Shown piece after piece: positions 44,211 through 55,401 of a stretch of 64,000 nt of DNA. Made by a program: the position numbers and the translations under genes. Origin of the DNA: Gordius sp. MW1 (Eukaryota > Nematomorpha > Gordioida > Gordea > Gordiidae); the NCBI GenBank assembly GCA_964036665.1, contig OZ038532.1:9052001-9116000 (forward strand), written 5' to 3'. How positions within the stretch are numbered: position 1 is the first letter of the stretch; each line of letters starts with the position of its first letter. Under the pieces are notes generated by a model. The model was not told the origin of the DNA. It ran no database searches and saw nothing but the letters and a program-made list of their open reading frames with translations.

Positions 44211-44218
44211 CTACTCGG

Positions 44219-45194
44219 TCCTACCGTAGGAATAATGTAAAAACTCGGCGCGGGCCCGTTAAGATTATAAAGTATAGGACTGTGTCTCATCTCTAACGAA
44301 AAAAAATTATAATTTTTAAATTAAAGGTGAGGTGTCAATTAATGCTCAAAACATTACCATTTTAATCATTACAATTACTATGCAGTTTAGCTGATACTAG
44401 GCTAAGTTCCAAGCCATTTATTATCAAATTAATTCGTTCATATACTAAAACAAATAAATTAATTAAATTTTAGAACAATGTTATACACCGAATGTCGCAA
44501 ATTTAAAAAGATAATATTTGATAACACGCCTCTTACAAGTAAGATCTAAACGTAATGTAATATTTTTTAAAAATATATATTTGGCCTTAAAAATAGAGAC
44601 CTATGGTATATGAAGTGTAGAATAGGTAAAGTGTGAGTCATTACCTTGTTAATGTAAGCTTTCCTTATGCTAAGCGATAATATATAAAGCTTAATTTATT
44701 AAATATTAATAAAATATTTTTGAAAAGTTTGTTTCCTTTTGTACATAATTCGCATAATTCATTAATAATCCTTGATGATAGGATTTGAAATTACTTAGTT
44801 AGTTCTTAACATGAGTCAAATTATATGGCTCAACTAGGAATTTAATATACGTTATGGCGCAACACTTAAACGGTTGCAGGAATTAATAATTTATCAAAGG
44901 CGTGGAGGGCTCATTTTTTGGTATCATTTTATGAAGCTTTTATTGTGAAACTACTTGGCAGGAACATTTTTTTAAGTCCTTACACTTATAACGCCGGTAT
45001 TTTATATTGTTAAAGCTGACACAAGTTAGGAGGCAAAAGCACTTAGGTTATAAGATAGTTTCGCAATGTAATTTAGATGTATTAATTTTAAAGCAAATTT
45101 TGACAATGACGAAAATGGAAGTGACCACCAGATTTCGCACATTAGTGTTATTATTTAATATTTAATATAATTTCAAAAGTGCTCACGTTATTAG
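44219..45194. promoter_or_regulatory. Upstream region of the homeobox gene
   Basis: AT-rich, non-coding, without a recognised repeat family. Any promoter of the gene starting at 45195 should lie here. I see no reliable core promoter motif. Confidence 0.3.
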
Positions 45195-45360
45195 ATGGAT
45201 TTTAATTTGTATTATCCTTATTTGTGTAATATTTTACCATGGTACGAACGTCATTCATTAAGCTACCCTCTACTATTTCGACCATGGAACCAGGATCCTT
45301 TGAATATAAACGTCGGTTCTACGACAACAACTAAGTTTAATAATAATTCCGACTTTTCAA
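45195..45360 (+). CDS. Homeobox gene exon 1
   Basis: ATG start, MDFNLYYPYLCNILPWYE onward, 55 codons plus one base. Donor CAA/GTAAGA. The open frame beyond 45360 is intronic. Confidence 0.7.
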
Positions 45361-48300
45361 GTAAGAGCAATCTAAAACTTCTGGTGAATAATTATATAAT
45401 TTATTCATTGATTTATGCCAGAATGGGGTAAATTTTATGCTTTTATTTGCTTAATTTTCTTATAGATGAAGGGATGAAGTGCTGTCAGGTAACTAAGATA
45501 TGACCTTAACTCTTACAAAAACTTAGCATACTCCAATAAAAAATTCAGTAAAGAATATGGTTGAAGAGGGTTCATGCTTTCAAAAACTCAAAAAGACGCG
45601 TACTATTTATAGCGAGTTCCAGTTGATGGAGATGGAGGCTTTATTTAAACTTAAAAAGTACTTGACTGTTACAGAACGCTCAGAGTTGGCCTTAAAACTC
45701 GGTTTGACTCAATGTCAAGTAAAGATGTAACAAATTATTTTCTGAGTATATAGACTATTTTTAAAATAAAAAATCTCTTCAACCAAAACTATAATTTTGA
45801 ACATTTTATCATGCACCTCTATTTGTAATTTTACAAAATAAATTTGGAGCGATAATTAATACTATCTATAATTTAGCTCAGAGTTAGTTTATTTATTTAA
45901 CTTTTTGATTAGTTGATTTAATAAAAGATTTTATGGCGACAAATCTTGCTGGATTATTTACCATTTTATTCTTACTTTCGTGTTTCTTTAATAACTAAAT
46001 TTCAACAAATTCGTATTAAAAAATTAAAGAATAATGTGTAGATACTTTTTTTGTTTTAAATTTGTCCGGTAGTGCTAACAGTAATAAACATATCTGATTT
46101 AACAATTAGTAATTTTTCTATCACATATTGCTTTGCTAGCCCCCTCTTCAAAAATACAAAAAAATCTTTGACACTTAATATAATTATGGTCAAAATTCTG
46201 AAAAAATCACTTACTTGAAAGGACATTATTATAAAATATATATTCTCAAATTGATTAATTAATTATTCAACTTTAATAATTATGTTTAAAAATACCTTAA
46301 CACATTACTTTTAAAAATAATACTAAGCATGTTAAATGCATATTTAAGTTTATACGATCTAAACTTATTATTTATGCTGTCAGGAAATAACCTTACCATT
46401 AAGGATATTTATTGTTTTTAATATATATACGTTTGAATACATGCGATATCATTTTCCAACTTTCACAGCATCGTTTCTTCAATCATAAAAATTATTATTT
46501 TAAATCCTGCTTGGATGTAGATTATGCTCTAATAATGCTATTGAGTAATTGGATTACTAAAGCCCTTAATAATAAATTTCAGATACCATAATTCATATTA
46601 AGAACTAAATAAACGGTTAAAGTTTTTAGTAGGTGGCTAAGGTTTAGAGACTAATTTAAATACACCATTTCGCGTCTTTGACTTTAAACTAGAGATCTGC
46701 AACGGGCCATTTTTAGAAGGTCGGCCCGTCCGTCCGTACACGTTTTAAAAACTTCTAGGCCCGCCCGTAATTTTTTTAAGCATTTCAGGCCCGTCCGTAC
46801 CCGCCCGCGGGCCGGGCCTGTCCGTGCAGTCTCCAATACATTTAAGGTTACTCAGTTAAATTTTTCGCGATTTAATAAAACAACATATATTATTATAATT
46901 TATTTAAATATCCAATGAATCCATTTCATTGGAAATCACAAAGGTTAAAATTATTAGAAAAGCCATATAGCTAAGCCAAATAATCAAAGAATAGTAGGTA
47001 CTTTTTATGAGCTAAGAGCTATTTAATAAAAATGTTGGAAAATAATTTATAATAAAAGTTTTAAGGCATTGTAACTAAAAGGAGTGATGACACGCGAAGT
47101 GAAAAAAGCGAAGTTAATTTTTGTGCTAATTAATCAAACTCTTCATTTTTTTATTAATATCTTTATATTAATCGTGAAATTTATCATATATCAATGATCG
47201 TAATATTATATAAACATATAATTTTATATAAAAAACACATACATACCAAATTCAATTTTTTTCACCATCGCGCAAAAAGTACAAAATGATTTATATCTTA
47301 TTTTCATTCGCTTTTTGCCGCCGGCGAAAATAGTCGTCTGCGGTTTCACTATGAACGCCTCCTATTTACAATTGTTATTTTCATGATATATGATAAATTT
47401 CACGAATGAATATAAAGATATTAATAAAAAAATGAAGAGTTTGATAAATTAGCTCAAAAATTCACTTCGCTTTTTTTCGCTTCGCGCGTCATCACAAACG
47501 CCGCGTTACACTTATACTGGAATATCAAAAAGTAATCACCTTATATTATGTAAAGAAAAAATAAATTTTAAACAATAAAATAAGATATTATATTCAAATT
47601 TAGCGTCAAATGGATGTGTGCTACACGATATAAGACTGATATTACAAACTTAATTTAAACAAGTCTTTTAGACCAAAAAGTTAAATAAATCATTTCTTAA
47701 GCGCGTTTGTGAGAAGTTTACAATTAACTAATAGAATTCTAAGACCGCTTATAAAATTAAAGGCCCGTGCGAGCCCGTTCTTCTAATTTCAGGCATGTCG
47801 GAGCCCATCATCTATGAAATCTTCAAGCCCGTCCGTATAAAATTTTCTAGGGCCCCCGGACCCGGAGTCCGTCCGTAAATTTTTTACGCACTTCAGGCTC
47901 GTCCATACCTGCCCGTGGGTCGGGTCTCTAATTTAAGCAATTGCTATTTCGCTACTTAACCTCTCGCAATGATTTGAATATATTAATCACATTTTTGAAT
48001 ATTAATAAATATTTATCTTTAATGTGTCTAGCGATCTATTTAAATGTATTCTAATCACCCTTTATCAACCAATATCTATAAAATTTAATGCTAATAAAAA
48101 ACACTATTCTACCCCTGCCCCTATCTTCACTACCTATTTTATAATAAACTCTATCTCCTCCACTATAATTTTATGATTAAATATAATAGGATCACTGTAT
48201 AATTAAGTTTTTAAACATGCGATTTTAAGCTTTTCATTATTTCAATTACTACTAAACCCTTAATCACTTAATTTTAGGTTAGGTGAGATCTGACCAGGGA

Positions 48301-48853
48301 ACCAGAGAATATGATCCTTATTGTTCTGTAAAACATAATTTTTAAACTAATTTCTCCACTCAATAAATATAAATTACTTTGAAAAACAACGGTTGATCTT
48401 AAAAAAAGGTGCACCTGAATTATTTTCTAATACACTTATAGCTTCAAATCAAGGTATTTTATTATCTAACCCCAACCCTAGCTTGAGGTCCAATGATAAT
48501 CAAAAAAAAGTTAGTGTAACTACCTGTATTAATAAAATCTAGTTAGATTGTCTATTCGTTAAGTTCTAATATTTTTATATGTTTAACTGATGTAAAGTAT
48601 ATAGTTTGCAAATGAATAAATATTAAATACAATCTTTCCTCATGTGCAATAAAGGCTCTATTAGAAAGGCCTGTAATAAGAATATTTTTATATCCCATAT
48701 ACAACAATAAACTGATTCACTTTTTAATTTATTGAGGTTAAGATTTGGTTTCAAAACAGGAGAACAAAGTGGAAAAAAAATACTAGCTTGGAGAAAAACG
48801 AAGTGCTGCAATATAAATTGAATGCTAAAATCCGTGCCATATACAAACCATAA
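45195..48853 (+). CDS. ANTP-type (NK-like) homeobox transcription factor
   Basis: Exons 45195-45360, 45466-45488, 45527-45718, 48737-48853 keep one frame and give about 165 residues ending in TAA. The homeodomain (residues about 84-143) reads KTRTIYSEFQLMEMEALFK, then YLTVTERSELALKLGLTQCQ, then VKIWFQNRRTKWKK, with R5, Q12, F20, W48, F49, N51 and R53 in place. It should bind DNA in the nucleus as a transcription factor. The last intron falls exactly between homeodomain positions 44 and 45, a site shared by several NK-like families (Dlx and Emx among them). Helix 2 resembles Dlx/Hlx/Bar, but RTKWKK argues against a simple Dlx call, so the family stays open. The N-terminal part is short, rich in Tyr/Pro/Asn. 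The second exon is only 23 bp and is followed by a 38-bp intron. The alternative is to skip it and start exon 3 at 45549, which also keeps frame. Confidence 0.85.
45466..45488 (+). CDS. Homeobox gene microexon (tentative exon 2)
   Basis: 23 bp between TTTTCTTATAG and CAG/GTAACT, coding NEGMKCCQ with the joining codon. It fits phase on both sides. It may instead be part of one longer intron. Confidence 0.45.
45527..45718 (+). CDS. Homeobox gene exon 3, homeodomain positions 1-44
   Basis: Acceptor AACTTAG; codes for the linker and helices 1-2 up to GLTQCQ. Donor CAA/GTAAAG. It could start at 45549 if the microexon is skipped. Confidence 0.87.
46691..47928. mobile_element. hAT-like non-autonomous element in homeobox intron 3
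   Basis: TAGAGATCTGCAACGGG at the left and, in reverse complement, TAGAGACCCGACCCACGGG at the right. GGCCCGTCCGTCCGT-type words cluster at both ends (46720-46830 and 47760-47920). Flanks CTTTAAAC and ATTTAAGC agree at 6 of 8. The interior is AT-rich and holds the palindromic element 47087-47496. No transposase. Confidence 0.6.
47087..47496. mobile_element. Palindromic MITE nested in the intron element
   Basis: Ends GTGATGACACGCGAAG and, in reverse complement, GTGATGACGCGCGAAGCG. The arms continue with AATCAAACTCTTCATTTTTT and GATATATGATAAATTTCACG-type sequence for about 130 bp each, around a 150-bp centre. Clear mirrored arms, no coding. Target duplication not resolved. Confidence 0.75.
48737..48853 (+). 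CDS. Homeobox gene exon 4, recognition helix and C-terminus
   Basis: Acceptor ATTTATTGAG. Codes VKIWFQNRRTKWKK plus a 24-residue tail and TAA. The opposite-strand frame at 48623-48811 is its shadow. Confidence 0.88.
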   Translation, partial: VKIWFQNRRTKWKKNTSLEKNEVLQYKLNAKIRAIYKP

Positions 48854-50150
48854 TCTTTAACTTATGTAAAATCTAACATTATATATCGTCTTCATATATT
48901 TTATTAATATTATTACAACTTTGAAATGACAAAAGCGATTATTTGTTGGAATATTGACAATACTTATAATTCATTTTTGAATTGCCCGTTTTTCGACTAT
49001 AATATATATTTTCTCCAATTAAAATTTAAGTAGCCTTTCTGCCATTAACTTTCAAATATTATATTTATAAATGAACATTTTAATTTGTTACTGGAAAAAA
49101 AATTTAGATTTATTGAGTTTGTAAAATCGCCTTTGCAGTGTTATCTTCGCTAAAATAGTCGTTGTGGTATGTAGCTGTATCTTATTTGCTTTCAATTATG
49201 CAATTTCTTCCAAATGTGAAAAAAACTCCATTTATTTATCATATAAAAAAATTGGATGGGGGCATTCCCATACTTACATTAAGCGTCAGGTTTCTATTAA
49301 TAAAGGTAGGAGTGCTTTGATTGAGTGAAGAAGAAAGCAATTTAATATTTTAAAGCAAACGAATACAACAAAAACCACAAAAGCTCGACCCGGCCCGCTG
49401 CCCGACCTCGCCCAGCCCACGGATCGGGCCAGGCCGGCCAACTGTCATAAATTTAGAAATTTAGGCGGGCCCGAAGGCACGATAACAAAGGCAATTAGGG
49501 CTTAATGAGATTCTTTTATATGTGTATTATTTTGTTTTCGTGAACTATATTGTTACTTTGTTATTTGATTGAATAATTAATATGTATTAACGTCGGTCCT
49601 ATTCATACAAATCGAGATTTAAATTAAAAACTTTGGAAAATATGACAAAATTATTAATAAAATCATTATTTCGAGCCGGACAGTCCAGCAGATTTAGTGA
49701 TTCTAGCATAACCGGGGGACATTTAATAAATTTTGGGCGGACCCGGGTGGGCATTTAGTTATGTAATTAGACGCCGGGTTCGGGTCAAATTTTTAATCAA
49801 ATCTGGCCTCTGACAGTTATATTTGCTAGTCATTTAAGAATATTTTCAACTATTCATGTTTACAGTGGCTTAAGAAGTATAATTATTTTACAGAACTTTA
49901 TAAATATATTTATAATAGGTTTTTGTTGTTGATGTGTAGAAATTAACAATAATTGAATTAGATAATTTATTCGAAGCAAAAAATTCTCTTTCAAATTTTT
50001 TTAACGAAAAGCTAGCTTACATCAGTATATCCACCTTTTCCAAACTCCAGTTAGTGTCTAAACATAGAAAGATATATGATGATGAATATTTAAGTCAACG
50101 ATATTGTACATAAATTTTCAATATATTATCTATTTATTGATTTTGTTCTA
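48854..50150. repeat. Intergenic DNA with CCGGGC-rich blocks
   Basis: Mostly AT-rich and featureless. GC-rich words GACCCGGCCCGCTGCCCG (49387-49450), GGCGGGCCCGAAGG and GGGCGGACCCGGGTGGGC (about 49737), GCCGGGTTCGGGTC (about 49775) resemble subterminal clusters of hAT-like elements. So does 18640-18720. Ends could not be paired. Confidence 0.35.
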
Positions 50151-50154
50151 AATT

Positions 50155-50640
50155 TTGGGACATAGCTTAATTAAGTTCTTATTGGCAAACTTCATTAAAG
50201 AACTAATTGGGAACTTTGCTGGAAGATATTTGGCCAACGAGGTTATGTATAAATTTGAACGGAGACGTCGAAATTTTTTTCGAAGCTTTAAGGTTAGCAA
50301 AAACAACAGAGTCTTCCCAATCCTTTTATTAAAAAGATGGCATTCTACGATTCTCCAAAATGGATAACGCTGGTCAAAATATTAGAGGAGTCAATTTGCA
50401 CAAAAAACATAAAAAATTACAAAAAAGTAGAATCTAATATAAAATTAGAAATTAGGCTCTGGGTTAAATATAGTTGCAATTTATATAGGGCTCTCATTCA
50501 TTTTCCGCTAACAAAATCCTTTATAAGACTTGAAAGGGGACTAAATTCCCTCCCCCAAAATCAAAATCGTGGCCCCTTCGGCCTGCCCCCGGAGGATAAA
50601 AATTTTGGCCCTTCGGTCTTCTAATCTAAAGTTTTAACTC
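50155..50640 (+). CDS. Unrecognised open frames, possible exons
   Basis: 50155-50367 contains IKELIGNFAGRYLANEVMYK followed by FERRRRNFFRSFK and a possible donor AAG/GTTAGC. An overlapping frame 50337-50624 is basic and ends near a GGCCCCTTCGG block. I recognise neither. Composition is ordinary for the region. They could be exons of an unknown gene, a decayed element or chance frames. Confidence 0.2.
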
Positions 50641-50704
50641 TAAAAAAAATTTTCTGGCATGCGATTTAATCTATTTCATATAAAAAATTACATTCAGGTC
50701 TAAA

Positions 50705-50950
50705 AAACTATAAAAATGCGTTAAAACTTTACGGATGGTATTGATCCGTGTATGGAAATCGTGTTGGATTTAACGATTTACATTGTGTTCTTTTGCCTGA
50801 TAAAAAAATAACTCTTTAAAATCTAATGAGTCGTTAGAGATCGCTTTTCCAATTTGTTTCTTGGCGAGAGCTTCAATAGATAAGTTTCCGATTGTGGTGC
50901 CACTACGGGAATAAATACCATGTCCACAAGGGATGAATATTATATCGAAT
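50705..50950 (-). pseudogene. Retroelement polymerase C-terminal fragment, copy 2
   Basis: Shares GATGGxATTGATCCGTGTATGG and TTTTGCCTGATAAAAAA with 13395-13690. The minus strand gives ATIGN and EALAKKQIGKAIS-like traces with frame breaks. Same family as 52690-53230. Confidence 0.5.
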
Positions 50951-51550
50951 GTTTAAATATTTAATATTTTTGAATTAAAACAAACCGACTATTTTCCACT
51001 TAAATCATACTTTTCCAATTTTTGTGATAGCACGCAATACAATTATTTAGCTCTAAATAATAGCTTGGTTCAAACAGGTAGGTGTTTAATATTCAATGTT
51101 GATATATTACTTCATTTTATTACTAGGGTGAGTTCTGAAAGGTTGTAAAAAGGGTACCTAGCGCTAATGTTCATCATTTTAAATAATGTATAAAAACAGA
51201 AAGAACCAATGACTTCGCATAACAATTTGTCCAGTATTTAAGTTAAAGTTGCCCAAACAATACCCTGAGAACCATTTTTTGTTGATATTTATTTAATTTT
51301 ATATACTTATGTAAAATACGAAATTTGCAAAAAATTTGAATCTTGAATAAGCAAGACAATTGATTAAATGATGACGATTCCAATTTAACTGCTAAATTTA
51401 GACATTTTTAATTTTAATATATCGTATATGCAAACTTTAGGGAATTTAATAGGCTTCCATAGTTTTGATATTATTATGTAAGGTTATGAGCGCTATTATA
51501 CAATATATGTGTGTTTATCCAAAAAATTTAAAGCAAAAAATAATTAACAG
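50951..51550. other. AT-rich intergenic DNA, nothing seen
   Basis: No repeat, RNA or coding signal recognised. Confidence 0.4.
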
Positions 51551-51751
51551 GGAACGCTGTGGCAACGTTTTATTGGTTTAAAAGAGAGTTGTGCTAAATA
51601 TGAAAACAACGTTCTAAATGGATTTGAACACCTCGAGCCATGTGGCCTTGGGTTAAGCTGGCTCATCAGGCCAGCCAAAAGTCTAATTATTTTGATTTTG
51701 TCCAACACGACATCTCCTCAAAAACCGAATGCTAGGCTTGAAGATTGGTGA
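51551..51751 (+). other. Possible orphan exon or chance open frame
   Basis: Directly after TTAACAG an open stretch of about 66 codons reads GTLWQRFIGLKESCAKYENN onward to TGA. Composition is less AT-rich than the flanks. No ATG and no homologue recognised. Confidence 0.15.
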
Positions 51752-52689
51752 ATCAAATTTTCTATGAATATGTTGATTTGCTTGCAAAATCGAATTAACC
51801 ACATAATAATAAAATATTATAGTTTAGTTGCACAAACGTTTTTAAGACACTTATAAAAGCCTGAAAAGATAATATGTACATTTCATTTTTTAAATTAATT
51901 TTAGACAAAATGTTTACAGCCTACCAATCTAAAATTATCGAATATCAGTGTGCAAATGGCTATGAAAAAAAATGTTGGTTGAACATATTTTCCCCGTGGG
52001 AACATTAGACCGCCCCATTACTAGAAAGTGGCTAATTAATCTATTATTATTATATTAATTCAATTCTTATGTATTTCACTTGTTATAAATATTATAGTTA
52101 ATTTTTAAGTTATTACTTAAGCATATATACAAAACTTATGCATACCCAAACAAAAGTTTTGTTCAAAGATGTAGATGAAAACGTCTCACCTATAATTATA
52201 AACAATGATGTAGATCAGTGCCATAGCCAAGGCCCCCCTTAGCAAAAATTAAAAAACTGATATAAATAAAATATTAAATTAATTTAAAATATTTTTAGTT
52301 AGATAAAAGACCCACTTATAAATACCTTAAAAGCTTATATATATAGTTCTTGTTTAAATCAAATTTCGACGAAAAGCTTCAACCACATTTTTGTCTTCCT
52401 AACACTACATGCATCAATGATTTTAGTTTTTTCATACTCAAGAGATTAAAAGCTTATTGAAAAAATAGGATGTCAAGATATCGATGGAATGAATAACGAA
52501 TCATGGGTATACTCCTACTTCAGGTGAAATCTCTAAATGACAATCGCGGGTCAAATGGAAGATCAAATGACTATTTATTATAAAGTTCCACATTCTATAC
52601 ACAGGATTAATACCTTTATCTTCATCATATTTGCCTAAAATTTTGTACTAGAACCCATAACGGTTTGATAACTCGGGTCACGAGTGGCT

Positions 52690-53230
52690 AGAAGCTTATC
52701 CTAGTTCATTTTCTGGATTGATGTTGGAGGACCCAGAGCTAGCATACTCGATCGCCCTCAGACTAGGAATTCCCTATTCGAAAAAATATTCCTGCCGCAA
52801 CGCAACTGCTCCCAGTACATAGACATTTATGCAAGGCACCCCCTACACTGCCTTTACAATAAATTTAAATACATAAGGCATGAAAAGGTGAATAGCCTTA
52901 TTTAAGCCGCTTTTAAAAAAGCCAATATCCCGTCCGTTTTAGAGCCGTCAGATCCTTCGTTGGAGGGAAGGATACGACCAGACGGCTTTACCCTTATACC
53001 TTGGCAAAAGGGTCTACCCCTTAAATGGGATTTCACCTGCATAGACATTTTCGCCTCCTCTAACCAGAACAACAATGCTCTGACCCTCGCCGAACACTGC
53101 CGGTAAAATATCAGGCCCTCCTACCCTCTGATATCTTTACCCCTATTGTTGCCTCGTGTTCCGGACTTTTGGTCCGGCCGCCATTAAGCTTTTTAAAGAA
53201 ATGAGCCGTTGCTGCCCGCCCTCTTAATAT
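52690..53230 (+). pseudogene. C-terminal region of a reverse-transcriptase retroelement
   Basis: The stretch FSGLMLEDPELAYSIALRL (about 52718) is followed by LEPSDPSLEGRIRPDGFTLI and PWQKGLPLKWDFTCIDIFAS (to about 53065), then a decayed SCSGLLVRPP region. The W-D-x-T-C-x-D motif after a PW..G segment is a hallmark I associate with the C-terminal tail of one family of animal RT proteins, the family at 59865-61250. Frameshifts and stops throughout. Confidence 0.5.
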
Positions 53231-53935
53231 TCCACAAATTTTTAACTTAAACAAAAAATTGGTATTTTAATAGCAAAGTACAATTTTAAATCCCTGGCCG
53301 ACAGCTGGCCTTTAATAAATGACGCATGCGACGCTTTTGAATTATAGTTTTATATTTTGTTTTATACTCACTCTTCTATTTTTCGAATTTTAACCCTTCG
53401 TTTTTATTAGAGCTGTTAAAGTTCATCTATGTTACGAACTAGTTTATGTTCATAGTTCAATTAAAAAAAATCATTAGTTCAAGTTCATATTTTTTTAAAA
53501 AGTAACTAGTTCAAGTTCATGTAGGAAAAAATGTAACTAGTTCAAGTAAATAGTTCAATTTTACAAAAATAACTAGTCCAAGTTCAGTTCATTTTTTTAA
53601 ACATGATAAAGTTTAAATCTAATCCAAGGGGTTGGTTTTAGGAAATAATTCCTGAATTAAATAACGAAAATGGCATATTAGCATTGATAATGTATTTAAT
53701 AATTGCCATTTGGGAATTTTGGTTATATAAAGGTCTGTCAATTAAGGTCTGTATTAACTTTTTGTTAGCTTCACAAGATTTCCCAGTCTTATTTGACAGC
53801 CTTTTTTATCTCCCCAAGTTTTTGAAGATGAGCCACCTAGATTTTATATCATAAGTTATAATAAGTTATTACCTTTATATGTCTCCGTAAATTTGCTGTT
53901 GATTCTTAAAAGCCGCCACAACTTTAGCGCATAGT

Positions 53936-54595
53936 TTGCACTTAACTTTGAATGAATCTTACGCAATCTCAACAGGCAAAGGCACAACACATGATAGGCC
54001 CATAGCTAAGCGCAAGTTAGAAGGATGCCTAGAGCTACTCTCACAAATCGTGCCGCTGCAACACGATTACGATACCACAATATACGCTGACGCCTCTGAC
54101 GAACACATCGGAATTTCATGTAAAAACCACAGCTTCTCAATCTCCTTTCTCGAAGCAGCTAACACCATTGGGCTGGACTGGATCAGCACCGGTCACATCA
54201 CAGCTCCCAAAACACTAGCGGCAATATACGCGTACCTCCATGCCATCCACAACGGATTCCAGTACCCACGAGTTGTGACTGACTCTACAACAGCATACTT
54301 TGTCCTGTTGAAAGGAGGATCTAACTCCCCCGTAGTAGAAAACATTATCGCACACTTCGTAGCGACTTACAACCTATCACACCTGCTAAAGCTCCACTTT
54401 AACCTGCAATGGACATCCTCCGAGACAAACCCAGCTGATGCCCCTTCGCGAGAGTGGATGCCCCCAAATCGTTACTCAGTACCAACACAAATCACCGACG
54501 AAACGTTAGGCGAAATGGGACTACTCAACATAGAAAGCCCCGAGGTAGAAATAGATCTCAGCTTCTGGGAAAACGAAAATCCGGGAGCGATCTAA
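53936..54595 (+). CDS. RNase H-like ORF of a 5'-truncated retroelement inside the hAT
   Basis: An open frame of 219 codons without stops and clearly richer in GC than its flanks. It reads TTIYADASDEHIGI, then VVTDSTTAYFVLLKGGSNS and LQWTSSETNPADAPSRE. The order (D-A-S near the start, TDS, then N-x-A-D...SR) is that of a retroelement RNase H; the spacing recalls DIRS/Ngaro-type pol more than Gypsy. The first codons come from the hAT flank, so no proper start exists. The rest of pol is absent. The 260 bases downstream hold ACTATATAAACGCGG, an AATAAA near 54797 and CCCCTGGT...ACCAGGGG, as in a retroelement 3' end. Confidence 0.6.
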   Translation: MHLTLNESYAISTGKGTTHDRPIAKRKLEGCLELLSQIVPLQHDYDTTIYADASDEHIGISCKNHSFSISFLEAANTIGLDWISTGHITAPKTLAAIYAYLHAIHNGFQYPRVVTDSTTAYFVLLKGGSNSPVVENIIAHFVATYNLSHLLKLHFNLQWTSSETNPADAPSREWMPPNRYSVPTQITDETLGEMGLLNIESPEVEIDLSFWENENPGAI

Positions 54596-54856
54596 AGAAA
54601 GGGTAAAACAGAACTGAAACCCCAAGTCGCGTGACACGAGACTATATAAACGCGGAACACGCCATCTTACACATTCGCTCTTTGTTATTGTTCACGCATT
54701 TACGCATTCTGCCCCAACTTTATTATCGCTTATCTTTCCCTAAGATTTTCGTTTTTTACATGACATATATGTAGTGTAGTAGTAGTTTTTAAAGAGTAAA
54801 TAAACGCCCCTGGTGAAACAATTGCGTAACCAGGGGATCTGGGAGAAGGGCTTAAC
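53947..54856 (+). mobile_element. Retroelement 3' fragment inserted in the BED exon
   Basis: CTTAAC stands on both sides (53941-53946 and 54851-54856), and the hAT BED frame is interrupted exactly between. The fragment carries the RNase H ORF and a TATA/AATAAA-containing tail. Truncation at its 5' side and the short duplication fit target-primed or LTR-type insertion. Confidence 0.6.
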
Positions 54857-55401
54857 CCTTCTCTCAGACATATTCGAAATATTCTTCCATTGAAGGCCAA
54901 GGTAAAGAGGTAGATTGATCGGAACATGCTGCCTAGTTCCTATTATCTACTTCAGAGCAAATACCCGAATCACTATTGATATCCATCTTTTCTAATTACA
55001 GGCTTAAATCACATTAATTAGCTAAATCTTACTAAGTGCTGACAATAAAACAACAAGAATTTTTTTGTGTTTTTAAAATCAAAAATGTGTGGTTTATGTA
55101 TGTCTGTATGATTACCGCGAAGACAATGCACGTCAAATTGTTGATGCATATACAAACAATAAGCTCGGCTTATAAATTTATTTTAAATAATATATTTGTG
55201 ATGAACTAGTTCAATTATATTGTATAGTTCAAGTTCAGAATTTGAAAAAAATAACAAGTTCAAGTTCATGTTCAATCTTAAAAAAACGAACTAGTTCAAG
55301 TTCACAGTTCAAATTTTTTGGAAGGTAACTAGTTCAGTTCTAAGTTCAGAAAAAAGTGAACTAGTTCAAATTAACTAGTTCTTAACAGCTCTAGTTTTTA
55401 T

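Larger units (their letters stand above)
53408..55393 (-). mobile_element. hAT element with BED finger, interrupted by a retroelement fragment
   Basis: Perfect 12-bp inverted ends TAGAGCTGTTAA / TTAACAGCTCTA, with GTTTTTAT duplicated exactly (53400-53407 and 55394-55401). Subterminal ACTAGTTCAAGTTCA words fill 53420-53600 and 55200-55390. On the minus strand the transposase N-terminus runs MDINSDSGICSE, then SLPWPSMEEYFEYV (54900-54860). After an insertion it resumes with VKCKLCAKVVAAFK (53945-53900), a BED finger broken inside its first half. The catalytic part is missing. The insertion is 53947-54856. Confidence 0.85.
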
